A stretch of DNA of 36,440 bases from positions 1 to 36,440 of the forward strand of contig JAIUOH010000032.1 in the NCBI GenBank assembly GCA_020161315.1, written 5' to 3'. Below the pieces are notes generated by a model, which worked only from the letters and a program-made list of their open reading frames with translations, had not been told where the DNA came from and made no database searches. Origin of the DNA: Actinomycetota bacterium. Its GTDB lineage: Bacteria; Actinomycetota; Actinomycetes; Actinomycetales; Microbacteriaceae. The position numbers and the translations under genes were made by a program. Of this stretch, positions 1 through 8,233 are shown in pieces. How positions within the stretch are numbered: position 1 is the stretch's first letter; every line of letters begins with the position of its first letter.

Positions 1-2
1 CG

Positions 3-3000
3 ACGATGACCCAGTCGGGAATCGACAACCACACTGAGGCGACAAAACTCGCACAGCCAGCGCTCCTTGAGGGCCGCACAGCGAAGCGAGAAGAAGCATT
101 CGAGTGGACACCCGGCCAGGGCGACCTTGCCCCTTGGCGTGACTTCCAGGTTGGCGATACCCTCACTGCCCGTGTGCGTGGCACACAACTTCCTCGCCGC
201 GTGATCGGTATTGTGGCGCGCGAGCAGGGCGAGTCAGTGACGGTGCGTGTCATCGTTGGTGAGAAGATCGGCACTCTGCAGTCACGGATCCTCTCTCGCG
301 TCGGCGCCGGGTCGGTGGGCGGCATCATCGGCGGCTCAGGCAACAGCTTTCCCGGGTCGATCGGCCCGTCAGCGCTCGCACCGGACCGCCCCAATGCACT
401 CCAGGTGAAGACGAATACTGGCGAGTGGGGCGAGGACGGCAGCAGCCGGTCAACGGTCGCGCTTGAGTGGGAGCCGGTGACGTCAGCGGTCGACGGGTCG
501 CTCGTCGACGTCGTCGAATACGAGATCTGGTCGCGGCTGCCGCACGAACTTTTGTCGCATGTGACGACCGTGACAGCAACCTCCACCCCGGAGGCTGTGA
601 TCTCTGTGTGGCCTTCGGGCGTCGACCGGCTTGTCGCGGTGAAAGCAAAGTCGGCGCAGGGCGTATACAGTGAGTTCTCGCTCGAGGTGCCTGTCACCCC
701 CTCATCACCTGCGGCGTTGGTGCCGAAGGCTCCCGGCGTGGTCACGGTTGCAGCGAACACCGGCGCGTTTACTCCGGCCGGCCCGGTTGCTGCTGTCACG
801 CTCACGATCCCGGCGGTCACGAAGTCTACGGATAACGAAGACATTGAGATCGCTGAGTACGAGTTGTGGGATGCGAATGGGCCACTTGTGCGTGTGCCAG
901 CGTCTCCGGCGAAGGTGACTCTGCCTACGGGCGGAACTGCTGTGTATCGCGCTCGTGCGTGTACGCCAGCGGGCGTGTGGGGCGACTTGTCGGTTGCGTC
1001 AGCGACTGTGACTGGCGCGTCGCCTGCAGTGCAGTCGGGCAAGAACCCTACGGGCGTTACTGGCCGCACTGGGTTTGGTGTTGTGGTGTGTGATTGGTCG
1101 GGTGCTTTCGCATCTGCTCCTGCCGCGCACACGTTGCTGAATGTGCAGGTGCAGGCTCGCGTCGGCACCACTGGCGCATGGGTTATGCAGGGCACTATGG
1201 ATCGTGCTGGGTCGGTCACGCTGAAGCTTGGCGAGGCTGGGCAGACTGTGCAGATGCAGGCCGTCGCATATGACAGGCTCGGGCGCGTGATTGGCACCTC
1301 AGCCACCGTCTCGGTGGTGGTGCAGGGTATCGAGCTCGATGACCTCGATACTGCGATCACCGATGAGTTGGACAAGATCAATTCTGCGGTGGTGTCAACG
1401 GTCGATGAGTATGCGTCGTCGGCATCGGCATCAGTCGCCCCTACTTCGGGATGGTCTTCGGTGCCTCCGGCGTGGTCTGCTGGCTCGTATATTTGGGTTC
1501 GCACAACTACCCTGTACGGGTCGGGCGCATCAACGGTAGGTGCCGCGGTTGTTGTGACTGGAAACCCTGGAGCGCCCGGAGCGCCTGGAGCACCTGGAGC
1601 GAACAGCTACTTTCACGTTGCTTACGCGACCAACAGCACCGGCACCGCTGGCTTCTCTACGACCGACCCAACGGGCAGGACGTATGTTGGTACATACACG
1701 GACAACATTCCAGCCGACAGCACCAACCCAGCGATGTACGAATGGATGCTCGTTAAGGGTGCCGACGGCGCGCCGGGTAGGGGCATCAGCAGCTCGACGG
1801 TGACTTATCAGGCGAGCGCATCGGGCACCACTGCGCCGACGGGCACCTGGGCGGGTACGATCCCGTCTGTTCCGGCTGGGCAGTTCCTGTGGACTCGAAC
1901 CGTGCTCGTGTTCAGTGACGGCGCAACCACGACCTCGTACGCTGTGTCTCAGGCTGGCGCGACCGGCGCTCCTGGCGCGAACGGTGTGAGTGTCACCGGA
2001 GCGGCGGTGACCTATCAGGTTGCCGCTTCGGGCACGACTGCACCAACTGGTACGTGGAGCACCACTGTGCCATCGGTTCCTGCCGGGCAGTTCCTGTGGA
2101 CTCGCACCGTCACGTCTTACTCGAACTCGACCAGCACTACCTCGTACAGTGTCGGCAGCGCTGGCACCAATGGCGCGAACGGCGCACCTGGTGCTCCCGG
2201 CTCGCCCGGAGCCTCGGTCACGACTGTGCGACGCTACTTCATGCTCGCGGCGTCGATGCCAGCAAAGCCGACCGCGAATCCTCCGGGCGGGTCTTGGTCG
2301 TTGACAGAGCCGGCATACACGGAAGGCTCGACGGACTCGCTGTGGCAGACGGATCAGACGATGCTGTCGTCGGGTGCGTTTTCGTATTCGGATGTGTCGA
2401 AGTCGGCTGCGTTCGAGGCATCTCGGCAGGCGTATGACAAGGCGGTGCAGGCGTTCAATGACGCTGCCGCGGCGGCAGTAGCTGCGGGGCTTGCGCAAAC
2501 GTCCGCTGATGGTCGAAGCAGGGTCTGGTATCTCGCTTCGGCTCCGGCAGGCACTCTTCACAAGAAGGATGACGTTTGGTTCGACACGTCGCAGGGTATG
2601 CGAATGTCGTACTGGAACGTGACGACATCCAAATGGGTGCTGGTGCAGTTCGGTACGCAAGCGATCGCGAATTTGGCGATCACGAACGCACTCATCGCGA
2701 ATGCTGCGATCGATAATGCCAAGATCGCGAACGTCGACGCGGGAAAGATCACGACGGGTTTCCTTGCTGCGGCGCGTATCGCAGCGATGTCGATCACGGT
2801 CGCGAAGCTCGCAATCGGCTCCTTCAATGAGATCTGGCCAGACCCTGAATGGCGCGAGCCAGGATACGGCGGGTGGACACCTACTGCCGCAGTTGGCATT
2901 CAGAAAGCGGGCACCGGCACTCAGCGCGGCACCTATGTGACGTGGGCCGATATGCCAGTCTCCGAGGGCGAACGGTACCTGTTCAGCATCAAACGCACCA

Positions 3001-3836
3001 ACGTCGCCGGGTCCGGTGGTGAAGCAAACGTGTACGTGCAAGCGCTCGACGCAAACAAAGCGCTACTCAACACCGTGAAAACTGTCACAACGCTCACCCC
3101 CGGCACGTTCACGGGTGAACGGCTGGTGCCCGCCGGTGCCGCCTACCTGCGGGTCGGGTTCTATACCGAACCTAACATGGGCACCGGTGTGACGGTCAGA
3201 TTCTCTGATCTGCATATTCGCCAGCTACAGACCGGCACACTGATCGTGGATGGTGCGGTGAAGGCCCGCCATGTCGAGATGGAAACCGGCTTCTTCGACA
3301 AGCTCTTCGGCAACACCGCATCAATCGGGCGCGTTCGAGTCGATCACCTCGCACCCAATGTCGGCGACACGCTGAACATTGGCGGGAACGCGGTCGCCAT
3401 CAACCTCAACAGTCGCGTCGATGGGGCGCTCGTTGATCTTGAGCAAGTGCGGCAGGATGCTGACGCGGCGCAGTCGTCGGCTGATGCTGCGGGCGCTGTG
3501 GCTGATGCCGCGAGTCAGGCGGTGGCGACGCTCGCCGCTGGGCGTGTGCTGACCGCGGAGAACGCGCTTGCCGCGCTCTCGGGGAAGATCGACACCTACG
3601 AGAACAGCTTTCTGTTCTTGCCAGACGGGCTGCACATTCGTGAGTCAACGTCTGCGCAGGCAGAGATGGTGCTGACCTCGGCTGGCGCTCGTCTCGTTGC
3701 TGACGGCGTGTCGGTGTCTGAGTGGAACCAGGGGCAAATGATTGTGCCTCAGATCGTCGCACGGAGCGGGCAGATCGCCAACCACATTATCGACTCATCC
3801 ATTGCTGGACATACGACCTGGCGCGCGATTTCTTAG
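3..3836 (+). CDS. Tail hub/tip protein with FN3-like and collagen-like segments (5' partial)
   Basis: Structural protein of the siphophage tail tip, probably contacting the host surface. The first Met codon is at base 6, but the frame is open to the window edge. Residues about 30-80 (APWRDFQVGD, then a basic beta-rich stretch) look like the end of a hub domain that normally has several hundred residues before it, so the 5' end is probably cut off. Residues about 125-440 read as fibronectin-III-like beta modules. Gly-X-Y collagen-like runs sit near residues 519-533, 588, 652 and 720-735, separated by two 69-residue repeats starting near residues 600 and 669. An Ala-rich coiled coil (about 800-840) and an INAL/IANAAIDNAKI segment typical of tail-tip proteins follow. 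It precedes the fibre gene by 10 bases. The family call is by pattern only; the receptor is unknown. Confidence 0.85.
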   Translation, partial: TMTQSGIDNHTEATKLAQPALLEGRTAKREEAFEWTPGQGDLAPWRDFQVGDTLTARVRGTQLPRRVIGIVAREQGESVTVRVIVGEKIGTLQSRILSRVGAGSVGGIIGGSGNSFPGSIGPSALAPDRPNALQVKTNTGEWGEDGSSRSTVALEWEPVTSAVDGSLVDVVEYEIWSRLPHELLSHVTTVTATSTPEAVISVWPSGVDRLVAVKAKSAQGVYSEFSLEVPVTPSSPAALVPKAPGVVTVAANTGAFTPAGPVAAVTLTIPAVTKSTDNEDIEIAEYELWDANGPLVRVPASPAKVTLPTGGTAVYRARACTPAGVWGDLSVASATVTGASPAVQSGKNPTGVTGRTGFGVVVCDWSGAFASAPAAHTLLNVQVQARVGTTGAWVMQGTMDRAGSVTLKLGEAGQTVQMQAVAYDRLGRVIGTSATVSVVVQGIELDDLDTAITDELDKINSAVVSTVDEYASSASASVAPTSGWSSVPPAWSAGSYIWVRTTTLYGSGASTVGAAVVVTGNPGAPGAPGAPGANSYFHVAYATNSTGTAGFSTTDPTGRTYVGTYTDNIPADSTNPAMYEWMLVKGADGAPGRGISSSTVTYQASASGTTAPTGTWAGTIPSVPAGQFLWTRTVLVFSDGATTTSYAVSQAGATGAPGANGVSVTGAAVTYQVAASGTTAPTGTWSTTVPSVPAGQFLWTRTVTSYSNSTSTTSYSVGSAGTNGANGAPGAPGSPGASVTTVRRYFMLAASMPAKPTANPPGGSWSLTEPAYTEGSTDSLWQTDQTMLSSGAFSYSDVSKSAAFEASRQAYDKAVQAFNDAAAAAVAAGLAQTSADGRSRVWYLASAPAGTLHKKDDVWFDTSQGMRMSYWNVTTSKWVLVQFGTQAIANLAITNALIANAAIDNAKIANVDAGKITTGFLAAARIAAMSITVAKLAIGSFNEIWPDPEWREPGYGGWTPTAAVGIQKAGTGTQRGTYVTWADMPVSEGERYLFSIKRTNVAGSGGEANVYVQALDANKALLNTVKTVTTLTPGTFTGERLVPAGAAYLRVGFYTEPNMGTGVTVRFSDLHIRQLQTGTLIVDGAVKARHVEMETGFFDKLFGNTASIGRVRVDHLAPNVGDTLNIGGNAVAINLNSRVDGALVDLEQVRQDADAAQSSADAAGAVADAASQAVATLAAGRVLTAENALAALSGKIDTYENSFLFLPDGLHIRESTSAQAEMVLTSAGARLVADGVSVSEWNQGQMIVPQIVARSGQIANHIIDSSIAGHTTWRAIS

Positions 3837-3846
3837 GGGGTGCTGA

Positions 3847-5697
3847 ATGGCGATCACTTACGGGCCGTACTATGGCACGGCTGTCAATGGGCGGCAGCTT
3901 GCGGTTACGATTATCGTCGATCAGGATGTGGCTTCGAACACTTCGACGGTGCGCGAGATCACGCAGCTGATCTCAAGCAACGGCAGTGCCGCCTATTCGG
4001 ATCAGATGCTGATCACGAACACCATCAACGGCGCTTACACCGTGTGGTGGCAGGGATACGCCTCGTATGGTGCGGGCACTCACACGATCACTGACTCGTA
4101 TCGCGTGATCTCGCATGATGCGAACGGCAACGCGAACGCGACGGTGGTTACTGGTATCCAGGACACGACCGGATCGTTCGCGCTGTCGGTCACGGTGACG
4201 ACGCTCACGCTGCCGAACATTCCCCGCGGCACTACGCCCAGCATCTCGGGCGGCGGCGGATTCACGACGGGCGCAGCGTCCACGATCAGTCTGCCTCGCG
4301 CGGATAGCTCGTACACGCATGATGTGAGTTACACCTTCGGGTCGCAGTCGGGAACGATCGTGACCGGCGCGGGTGTGTCTGCTTCGTGGACGCCACCGCA
4401 TTCGCTGCTGACAGAGATCCCGAACTCTGCAACGGGCACGGTAGACATCACAGTCGTCACGAAGCAAGGCGCGACCGTGATCGGGTCAAAGAAGGTGGGC
4501 TTCACGCTCGCCGCCGGCGCGTCAGTTGTGCCGGTCGTGTCTGCGGTGGCATGGACGGATCAGAACCCGACGGTAGCTTCTGCGGTAGGTGCGTTCGTGC
4601 AGGGCATGTCGCTCATCAAGGGTGCGGTCACTGCGGCGGGGGCCCAAGGATCGGCGATCGTATCGAAGGCGCTCACGATCGCCGGGGCCCCGGTCACTGA
4701 ATCGCAGGTCTGGCAGCCGACGAGCTCTGGTGCTGTCGTCGCCTCCGGCACTGCAACGGATTCTCGAGGCAGATCCGGGAGTAAGGCGCAGAACTTCACG
4801 GTGCTCGCGTATGCGCCGCCGACGCTCGCGGAACCGTTGGTGCGGCGTGCGACGAGCGCGCTGGGCACGGTCGGTGACGGTGAGTGGTTGCGCCTGGATC
4901 TCACGGCTGCGGTGCAGTCGCTGAAGCCCGCCGGTGTCGAGAAGAACGCGTTGAAGTTGAAGGTTGAAACCAAGCCCTCAAGTGGCGGTGCCTGGACGAC
5001 TCGAAACAACGAAACCCACACCGGCCTGAGCTACAACAACACGGCGGTGATGGTTGCTGGTGGGAATGTGTTCCCCCTTGCACAGTCGTTCGATGTGCGC
5101 ATCACCATCACTGACAATCTCGGCCAGTCCGCGACGTTCATCCGGTCGGTCGGCACGGGCGGTGCCTCGCTCGACATTGCGGGCACCGGTACGGGGCACG
5201 GGAAGCTCTGGGAGCGCGGCGGCATCGACGTGGCGGGCAAGGGCTACTTCACAGACGACGTGCTCGTGAATGACGTTGCACTGTCGAAGGTCGGTCACAC
5301 TCACGCCGGTACTGATGTGCCGGCGGCAACCACTGCGGCTCGAGGCACAGTGCCGCTCGCCTCACAGGCTGAGGCTGATGCAGGCACCGACACGGCGAAG
5401 GCTATGACCCCGAAGAGCGTGCGCGATCGCGGGTATGCGCCGTGGGCGATGGCTGCAGGCGCTCTCACGACCAGCACGAGCGGTGCGATCGCGGTCACTC
5501 TCCCGGCGAGCAGGTTCACGCAGCAGCCACGAGTGGTGGCGGAAGTCGTCGATCACCCGAATGTCTGCGTGACGCACACGCGTGCAGTCTCGGCCACGTC
5601 GTTCTCGCTGTCGGCTTACACGATCGGTGGCGGCATTGTCGCTGCGGCCTGCCACTGGCAGGCAGTTCAAATGACGAGCTCCAGCGGGAGCGGATAG
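3847..5697 (+). CDS. Minor tail / tail fibre protein (DUF859-like)
   Basis: A 616-residue tail protein. The N-terminal 150 residues (MAITYGPYYGTAVNG, then beta-rich repeats with DANGNAN) resemble the DUF859-type siphophage structural proteins. The middle is Thr/Ser/Val-rich and beta-structured. Near residue 482 there is a GHTHAG motif followed by ARGTVPLASQAEADAGTDT, the kind of segment found in phage tail fibre repeats, then a compact C-terminal beta domain (about residues 530-616) that may be the receptor-binding tip. The ATG at 3847 has a strong purine-rich ribosome site (AGGGGG, 3836-3840) that overlaps the end of the preceding tail gene. It is the last large tail gene before the lysis cassette. 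The binding target is unknown. Confidence 0.8.
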   Translation: MAITYGPYYGTAVNGRQLAVTIIVDQDVASNTSTVREITQLISSNGSAAYSDQMLITNTINGAYTVWWQGYASYGAGTHTITDSYRVISHDANGNANATVVTGIQDTTGSFALSVTVTTLTLPNIPRGTTPSISGGGGFTTGAASTISLPRADSSYTHDVSYTFGSQSGTIVTGAGVSASWTPPHSLLTEIPNSATGTVDITVVTKQGATVIGSKKVGFTLAAGASVVPVVSAVAWTDQNPTVASAVGAFVQGMSLIKGAVTAAGAQGSAIVSKALTIAGAPVTESQVWQPTSSGAVVASGTATDSRGRSGSKAQNFTVLAYAPPTLAEPLVRRATSALGTVGDGEWLRLDLTAAVQSLKPAGVEKNALKLKVETKPSSGGAWTTRNNETHTGLSYNNTAVMVAGGNVFPLAQSFDVRITITDNLGQSATFIRSVGTGGASLDIAGTGTGHGKLWERGGIDVAGKGYFTDDVLVNDVALSKVGHTHAGTDVPAATTAARGTVPLASQAEADAGTDTAKAMTPKSVRDRGYAPWAMAAGALTTSTSGAIAVTLPASRFTQQPRVVAEVVDHPNVCVTHTRAVSATSFSLSAYTIGGGIVAAACHWQAVQMTSSSGSG

Positions 5698-5706
5698 GAG
5701 GCGCCG

Positions 5707-5883
5707 ATGTTCACGGTTACTTGCCGCACCGGCGGGTGCGAGAACCAGGACGTGCCGATCGAGATTCCAAGCGCCAGCGTCAATCCGATCACTGAGGAGG
5801 TGATTCCGGTAGTGCGGGTGCAGTGCGGGCCGTGCGGGCATGAGATCACCGATGTGGTGCCGCCGATCGGAGGCGAAGCATGA
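5707..5883 (+). CDS. Small Cys4 (zinc-ribbon-like) protein
   Basis: A 58-residue protein starting MFTVTCRTGGCENQ and carrying a second pair, CGPCGHE, near residues 40-46. The four cysteines in two pairs suggest a zinc ribbon or rubredoxin-like knuckle. Its stop codon overlaps the ATG of the endolysin gene by 4 bases (ATGA at 5880-5883), and it starts 10 bases after the fibre gene, so it belongs to the tail/lysis operon. Small Cys-rich proteins of this kind are common between tail and lysis genes in actinophages. No function is assigned. Confidence 0.75.
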   Translation: MFTVTCRTGGCENQDVPIEIPSASVNPITEEVIPVVRVQCGPCGHEITDVVPPIGGEA

Positions 5884-6623
5884 GCACATTTGTTTGGCCG
5901 AACGGCACCCTCGATGAACCGATCTGCACGGATATCTATGCGCCGCGGACGTGGTCGATGTCGGGCGTGCGGCGCTTCCATACCGGCGACGATGCGATCG
6001 GGTTCGACGAGCTGCGGGCGATCGCCGACGGCACCGTGATCGAGTCGAGCCGAAGCGATTGGGCTGGATGGCAGGTGCTCATCTATTTGGGCGAGATCGA
6101 CGGCATACGAACTTGGGTGCGGTACTGCCACCTCAAAGCGCAGTCTCATCTGCGCCGCGGCGATCAAGTCTCGGCCGGTGACCTGATCGGGCTGATGGGC
6201 ATGACCGGTGTCGCGACCGGTGTGCATCTCCACTGGGAGATCTACCTCGGCCGTGTCGACCGTGGGGGCGGCACCGGCCCGCACGATGTCGGAACCACGG
6301 TCGACCCGCGCGAGTTCGTCCGCGCGCATCTCACTACTACGCCCGCAGGGCAGAAAGAAGACGACACTATGTGCAGACCAATGACGATGGCGAAGGTAAC
6401 CAAGGGCACCACGGTGGAGGTGACGACGTTCTGGCCGGACGGCAACGAGCGCGTCTTCCAGAGCACGAACACGACCGAGGGGCAATCGTATAACCGAAAC
6501 GTGGCGCTCGCCTACGGGTGCGCGCCCGAGTGCCCGATCGTGTACATCACCGCATCGCACTACGACAAGATCAAAGCCGAGAACGCTGAAGCACGAAGTC
6601 GGCCCGGTGTGGGGCGGGCATGA
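5880..6623 (+). CDS. Endolysin-like M23 family metallopeptidase
   Basis: A 247-residue peptidoglycan endopeptidase of the LytM/M23 family, expected to cut peptide cross-links at lysis. The zinc-site pattern is complete: H34-x3-D38 (FHTGDD), YCHL with H84, and the H116-L-H118 motif (VHLHWE). A short linker (TTTPAGQKEDD, near residue 160) leads to a second domain of about 80 residues, starting near MCRPMTMAK, with two further cysteines (GCAPEC); this may bind the wall or be a small protein fused in frame. There is no signal peptide, so export depends on the holin-like genes just downstream. The start overlaps the upstream stop and its own stop overlaps the next start. It could also be a tail-associated hydrolase, but its position beside membrane proteins favours an endolysin. 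Confidence 0.82.
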   Translation: MSTFVWPNGTLDEPICTDIYAPRTWSMSGVRRFHTGDDAIGFDELRAIADGTVIESSRSDWAGWQVLIYLGEIDGIRTWVRYCHLKAQSHLRRGDQVSAGDLIGLMGMTGVATGVHLHWEIYLGRVDRGGGTGPHDVGTTVDPREFVRAHLTTTPAGQKEDDTMCRPMTMAKVTKGTTVEVTTFWPDGNERVFQSTNTTEGQSYNRNVALAYGCAPECPIVYITASHYDKIKAENAEARSRPGVGRA

Positions 6624-7021
6624 GTGAGCAAGTGATCCTCGCGCTGACTTCCCTGGGGGTGCCCCTCGCGGGTCTTGTCGGTGCAGTCGTCGGCGCAAGG
6701 CTCAATGCCAGCGCAACCGTGAAGGCGGCCACGGCAGCTGCGAGCACTCAGCTGAAGGCGCATGAGGACACCGCGCAGGACAAGCTGATTGACCAGCTGC
6801 AGCAGGAGCTCGAGCGGTATCGCAGCGATGCCGACGACCGCGCAAAGTCGATGGAACGCCGCGTTGAGCTCCTCGAGGAAAAGGTCGAGGTACAGGCCGA
6901 GAAGATCGAGCAGCAGGCATCTGACAACGCCGCCTATCGGTCGTTCATCGGTGTGCAGCGCGACCATATGGCGGAACACGGGATTCCGCTCCCACCCTGG
7001 CCAGACGGCCTCCCACGATAA
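6620..7021 (+). CDS. Membrane protein with coiled coil, holin-like
   Basis: A 133-residue protein. Residues 5-28 form one hydrophobic helix (ILALTSLGVPLAGLVGAVVG), followed by a long charged coiled coil (about 45-110) and a Pro-rich tail. It lies directly after the endolysin (ATGA overlap) and before a multi-span membrane protein, the usual place for holin or holin-partner genes. A single N-terminal membrane span plus a cytoplasmic coiled coil fits a holin accessory or anchoring protein. The exact role is inferred from position only. Confidence 0.72.
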   Translation: MSEQVILALTSLGVPLAGLVGAVVGARLNASATVKAATAAASTQLKAHEDTAQDKLIDQLQQELERYRSDADDRAKSMERRVELLEEKVEVQAEKIEQQASDNAAYRSFIGVQRDHMAEHGIPLPPWPDGLPR

Positions 7022-7030
7022 GGAATCGAA

Positions 7031-7381
7031 ATGACCCTCAAGAACGATCGCCGCACCGCAGTGGTGCGCACCGTCGTGCCCGCGCTTATCGGCGTGCTCC
7101 TTGCCCGCCTGATCGCAGCTGTACCGTTCATCGCTTCGATCCTCATCTGGATCGATGGTGTGATCGCGGACACCGCGGCCGCGCTCGCAACGCAGGGCGT
7201 CGTCGGCGCCCCGCTAGCAGGCATCACCGCGATGTGGCTGATTCAGGCTGCACTCACCGCACTCGTAATCTGGGCCTACTACCGAATCGCCCGGGCATTC
7301 GGCGACCGATGGCCCTCCGTCGAGAAGTGGCTACTCGGCTCCGACGCTCGACCATCCTACGAGCCGCGATACTCCGCATGA
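7031..7381 (+). CDS. Putative holin
   Basis: A 116-residue protein with a short basic N-terminus (MTLKNDRRTAVVRT) and about three hydrophobic helices: roughly residues 14-40, 48-72 and 68-88 (MWLIQAALTALVIWAYY). The C-terminus is polar (YEPRYSA). Size, topology and place directly downstream of the endolysin match actinophage holins, which permeabilise the membrane and release the endolysin. A GGAA purine site precedes the ATG by 7 bases. Sequence alone cannot say whether this gene or the preceding one is the lysis-timing holin. Confidence 0.75.
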   Translation: MTLKNDRRTAVVRTVVPALIGVLLARLIAAVPFIASILIWIDGVIADTAAALATQGVVGAPLAGITAMWLIQAALTALVIWAYYRIARAFGDRWPSVEKWLLGSDARPSYEPRYSA

Positions 7382-7572
7382 AGAATCCAATCCTGCGGTA
7401 CTTCACGTTCGAGCACCTCCCAGCCGGGCCGCTACGCGACACCTCTGAGAAGTTCTCGGCGCTCGCCGCCGAGCTCGACGATACTTTGCCACCTGGTCCT
7501 GAAGCTTCGACTGCGCTGAGAAAGTTGCTCGAGGCGAAAGACGCGGCGGTGCGCGCAGCCCTAGATCTCTGA
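7378..7572 (+). CDS. Small conserved lysis-cassette protein
   Basis: A 64-residue soluble protein reading MKNPILRYFTFEHLP at the start and ALRKLLEAKDAAVRAALDL at the end. This pattern (aromatic N-terminus, HLP, Gly-Pro-Glu, then LLEAKDAAVRA) is familiar from small proteins encoded near lysis or structural genes in many actinophages, but I know of no assigned function. The ATG overlaps the holin stop by 4 bases. It is the last gene of the late transcript, followed by an intrinsic terminator beginning 12 bases after its stop. Confidence 0.78.
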   Translation: MKNPILRYFTFEHLPAGPLRDTSEKFSALAAELDDTLPPGPEASTALRKLLEAKDAAVRAALDL

Positions 7573-7583
7573 CCATACGAACT

Positions 7584-7643
7584 GGTGCCCCGGTACTCGA
7601 CGCTCTTCATGAGCTCGGGTGCCGGGGCACCTTTTCTGTTTTT
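7584..7643 (+). terminator. Intrinsic terminator closing the tail/lysis transcript
   Basis: A 13-bp stem with one G-U pair: GGTGCCCCGGTAC at 7584-7596 pairs with GTGCCGGGGCACC at 7619-7631. It is followed at once by TTTTCTGTTTTT. It sits 12 bases after the last lysis-cassette gene and is a convincing end of the late transcript. Confidence 0.88.
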
Positions 7644-7696
7644 CCTTGGCCCTACGTCGAGTTGTCGTATGTGGGGATGCGAGGAGGTGAATTGAC

Positions 7697-7783
7697 ATGA
7701 GATCCCCGAATACAAACCGCTTCGTCGCCATGCTGCTCGTAATCGCTACCGCGATCGCGCTCGTGGCCGGCGCCTGGCATTAG
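7697..7783 (+). CDS. 28-residue membrane peptide
   Basis: A tiny coding region, MRSPNTNRFVAMLLVIATA followed by IALVAGAWH, with a strong ribosome site (GAGGAGGTGA at 7681-7690) 6 bases before the ATG. Residues 9-26 form one hydrophobic helix with a positively charged N-terminus, so it is probably a single-pass inner-membrane peptide. It lies alone between the late terminator and a hairpin that separates it from the leftward operon. The role is unknown; a toxin-like or lysis-modulating peptide is possible but unsupported. Confidence 0.55.
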   Translation: MRSPNTNRFVAMLLVIATAIALVAGAWH

Positions 7784-7795
7784 ACGAGAAGACCC

Positions 7796-7836
7796 GCCGC
7801 GGCCGGGCTCGCAACTCGCGCGAGCTGGGCCGCGGC
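7796..7836. terminator. GC-rich hairpin between convergent genes
   Basis: A 9-bp outer stem (GCCGCGGCC at 7796-7804 with GGCCGCGGC at 7828-7836) and a 6-bp inner stem (GCTCGC/GCGAGC). It lies exactly between the end of the rightward peptide gene and the stop of the leftward operon. No U-tract follows on either side, so it may slow or stop both transcripts without being a classic intrinsic terminator. Confidence 0.55.
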
Positions 7837-8021
7837 TAGACCTCGCGTACCCAATGCAGTACGAGGTCTGCAGCTGGCACCTTGGCATCTTCTTTTGCTG
7901 ATTCCCAGTCCGAACCGCTGCCGGTGTAGTTTTTGCGCTCGAGCTGCTCGAGGCCGCCAGCTGCTCGGGCTTCACGGGAAAGGTCGGCGCCGCCGACTGC
8001 GACGAGTGCTCGAGCGATCAT
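7836..8021 (-). CDS. Small hypothetical protein, third gene of the SRAP operon
   Basis: A 61-residue protein (MIARALVAVGGADL at the start, ADLVLHWVREV at the end). Its start overlaps the stop of the HTH gene by 4 bases, and its stop lies at the foot of the convergent hairpin. No domain is recognised; it is soluble and mixed in charge. Translational coupling to the HTH and SRAP genes suggests a shared accessory role, possibly in the damage response, but that is inference from position. Confidence 0.6.
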   Translation of the reverse strand: MIARALVAVGGADLSREARAAGGLEQLERKNYTGSGSDWESAKEDAKVPAADLVLHWVREV

Positions 8022-8233
8022 GCTTCCAGATTAGATGCTGCGGTACGTCGCGATCGCCACTCTTTGCGCAGCAGCTCGAGCTCGGCGGCACGCTTCTCGG
8101 AGACCTGGCCCTGGGGATGGAGGATCTGGAACGCGCGCTGCTTGCTGACGCCGAGCTCGGCGCCGATCTCGGCATAGGTCAGGCCTGCATCACGCAGGCC
8201 AGCCACCATCCGCGCACGCTCGGTCGAGCCCAT
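8018..8233 (-). CDS. Small HTH DNA-binding protein
   Basis: A 71-residue protein with one clear helix-turn-helix: residues 12-37 (LRDAGLTYAEIGAELGVSKQ, then RAFQILH), of the sigma-70 region 4 / HTH_23 type. A basic C-terminal helix (LLRKEWRSRR) could add DNA contacts. Start and stop overlap the neighbouring genes (SRAP upstream, the small protein downstream), so the three form one leftward operon. It may regulate that operon or a phage promoter; the target is unknown. Confidence 0.72.
   Translation of the reverse strand: MGSTERARMVAGLRDAGLTYAEIGAELGVSKQRAFQILHPQGQVSEKRAAELELLRKEWRSRRTAASNLEA

Noticed and set aside
1530-3041. A 503-codon leftward open frame beneath the tail tip gene
   Set aside because: It is extremely Arg/Cys/His-rich, has no ribosome site and mirrors a rightward gene with clear FN3 and collagen-like features; it is an antisense shadow of GC-rich repeats.
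5667-6698. A 343-codon leftward open frame across the endolysin region
   Set aside because: It spans the ends of several well-supported rightward genes and has shadow-like composition.
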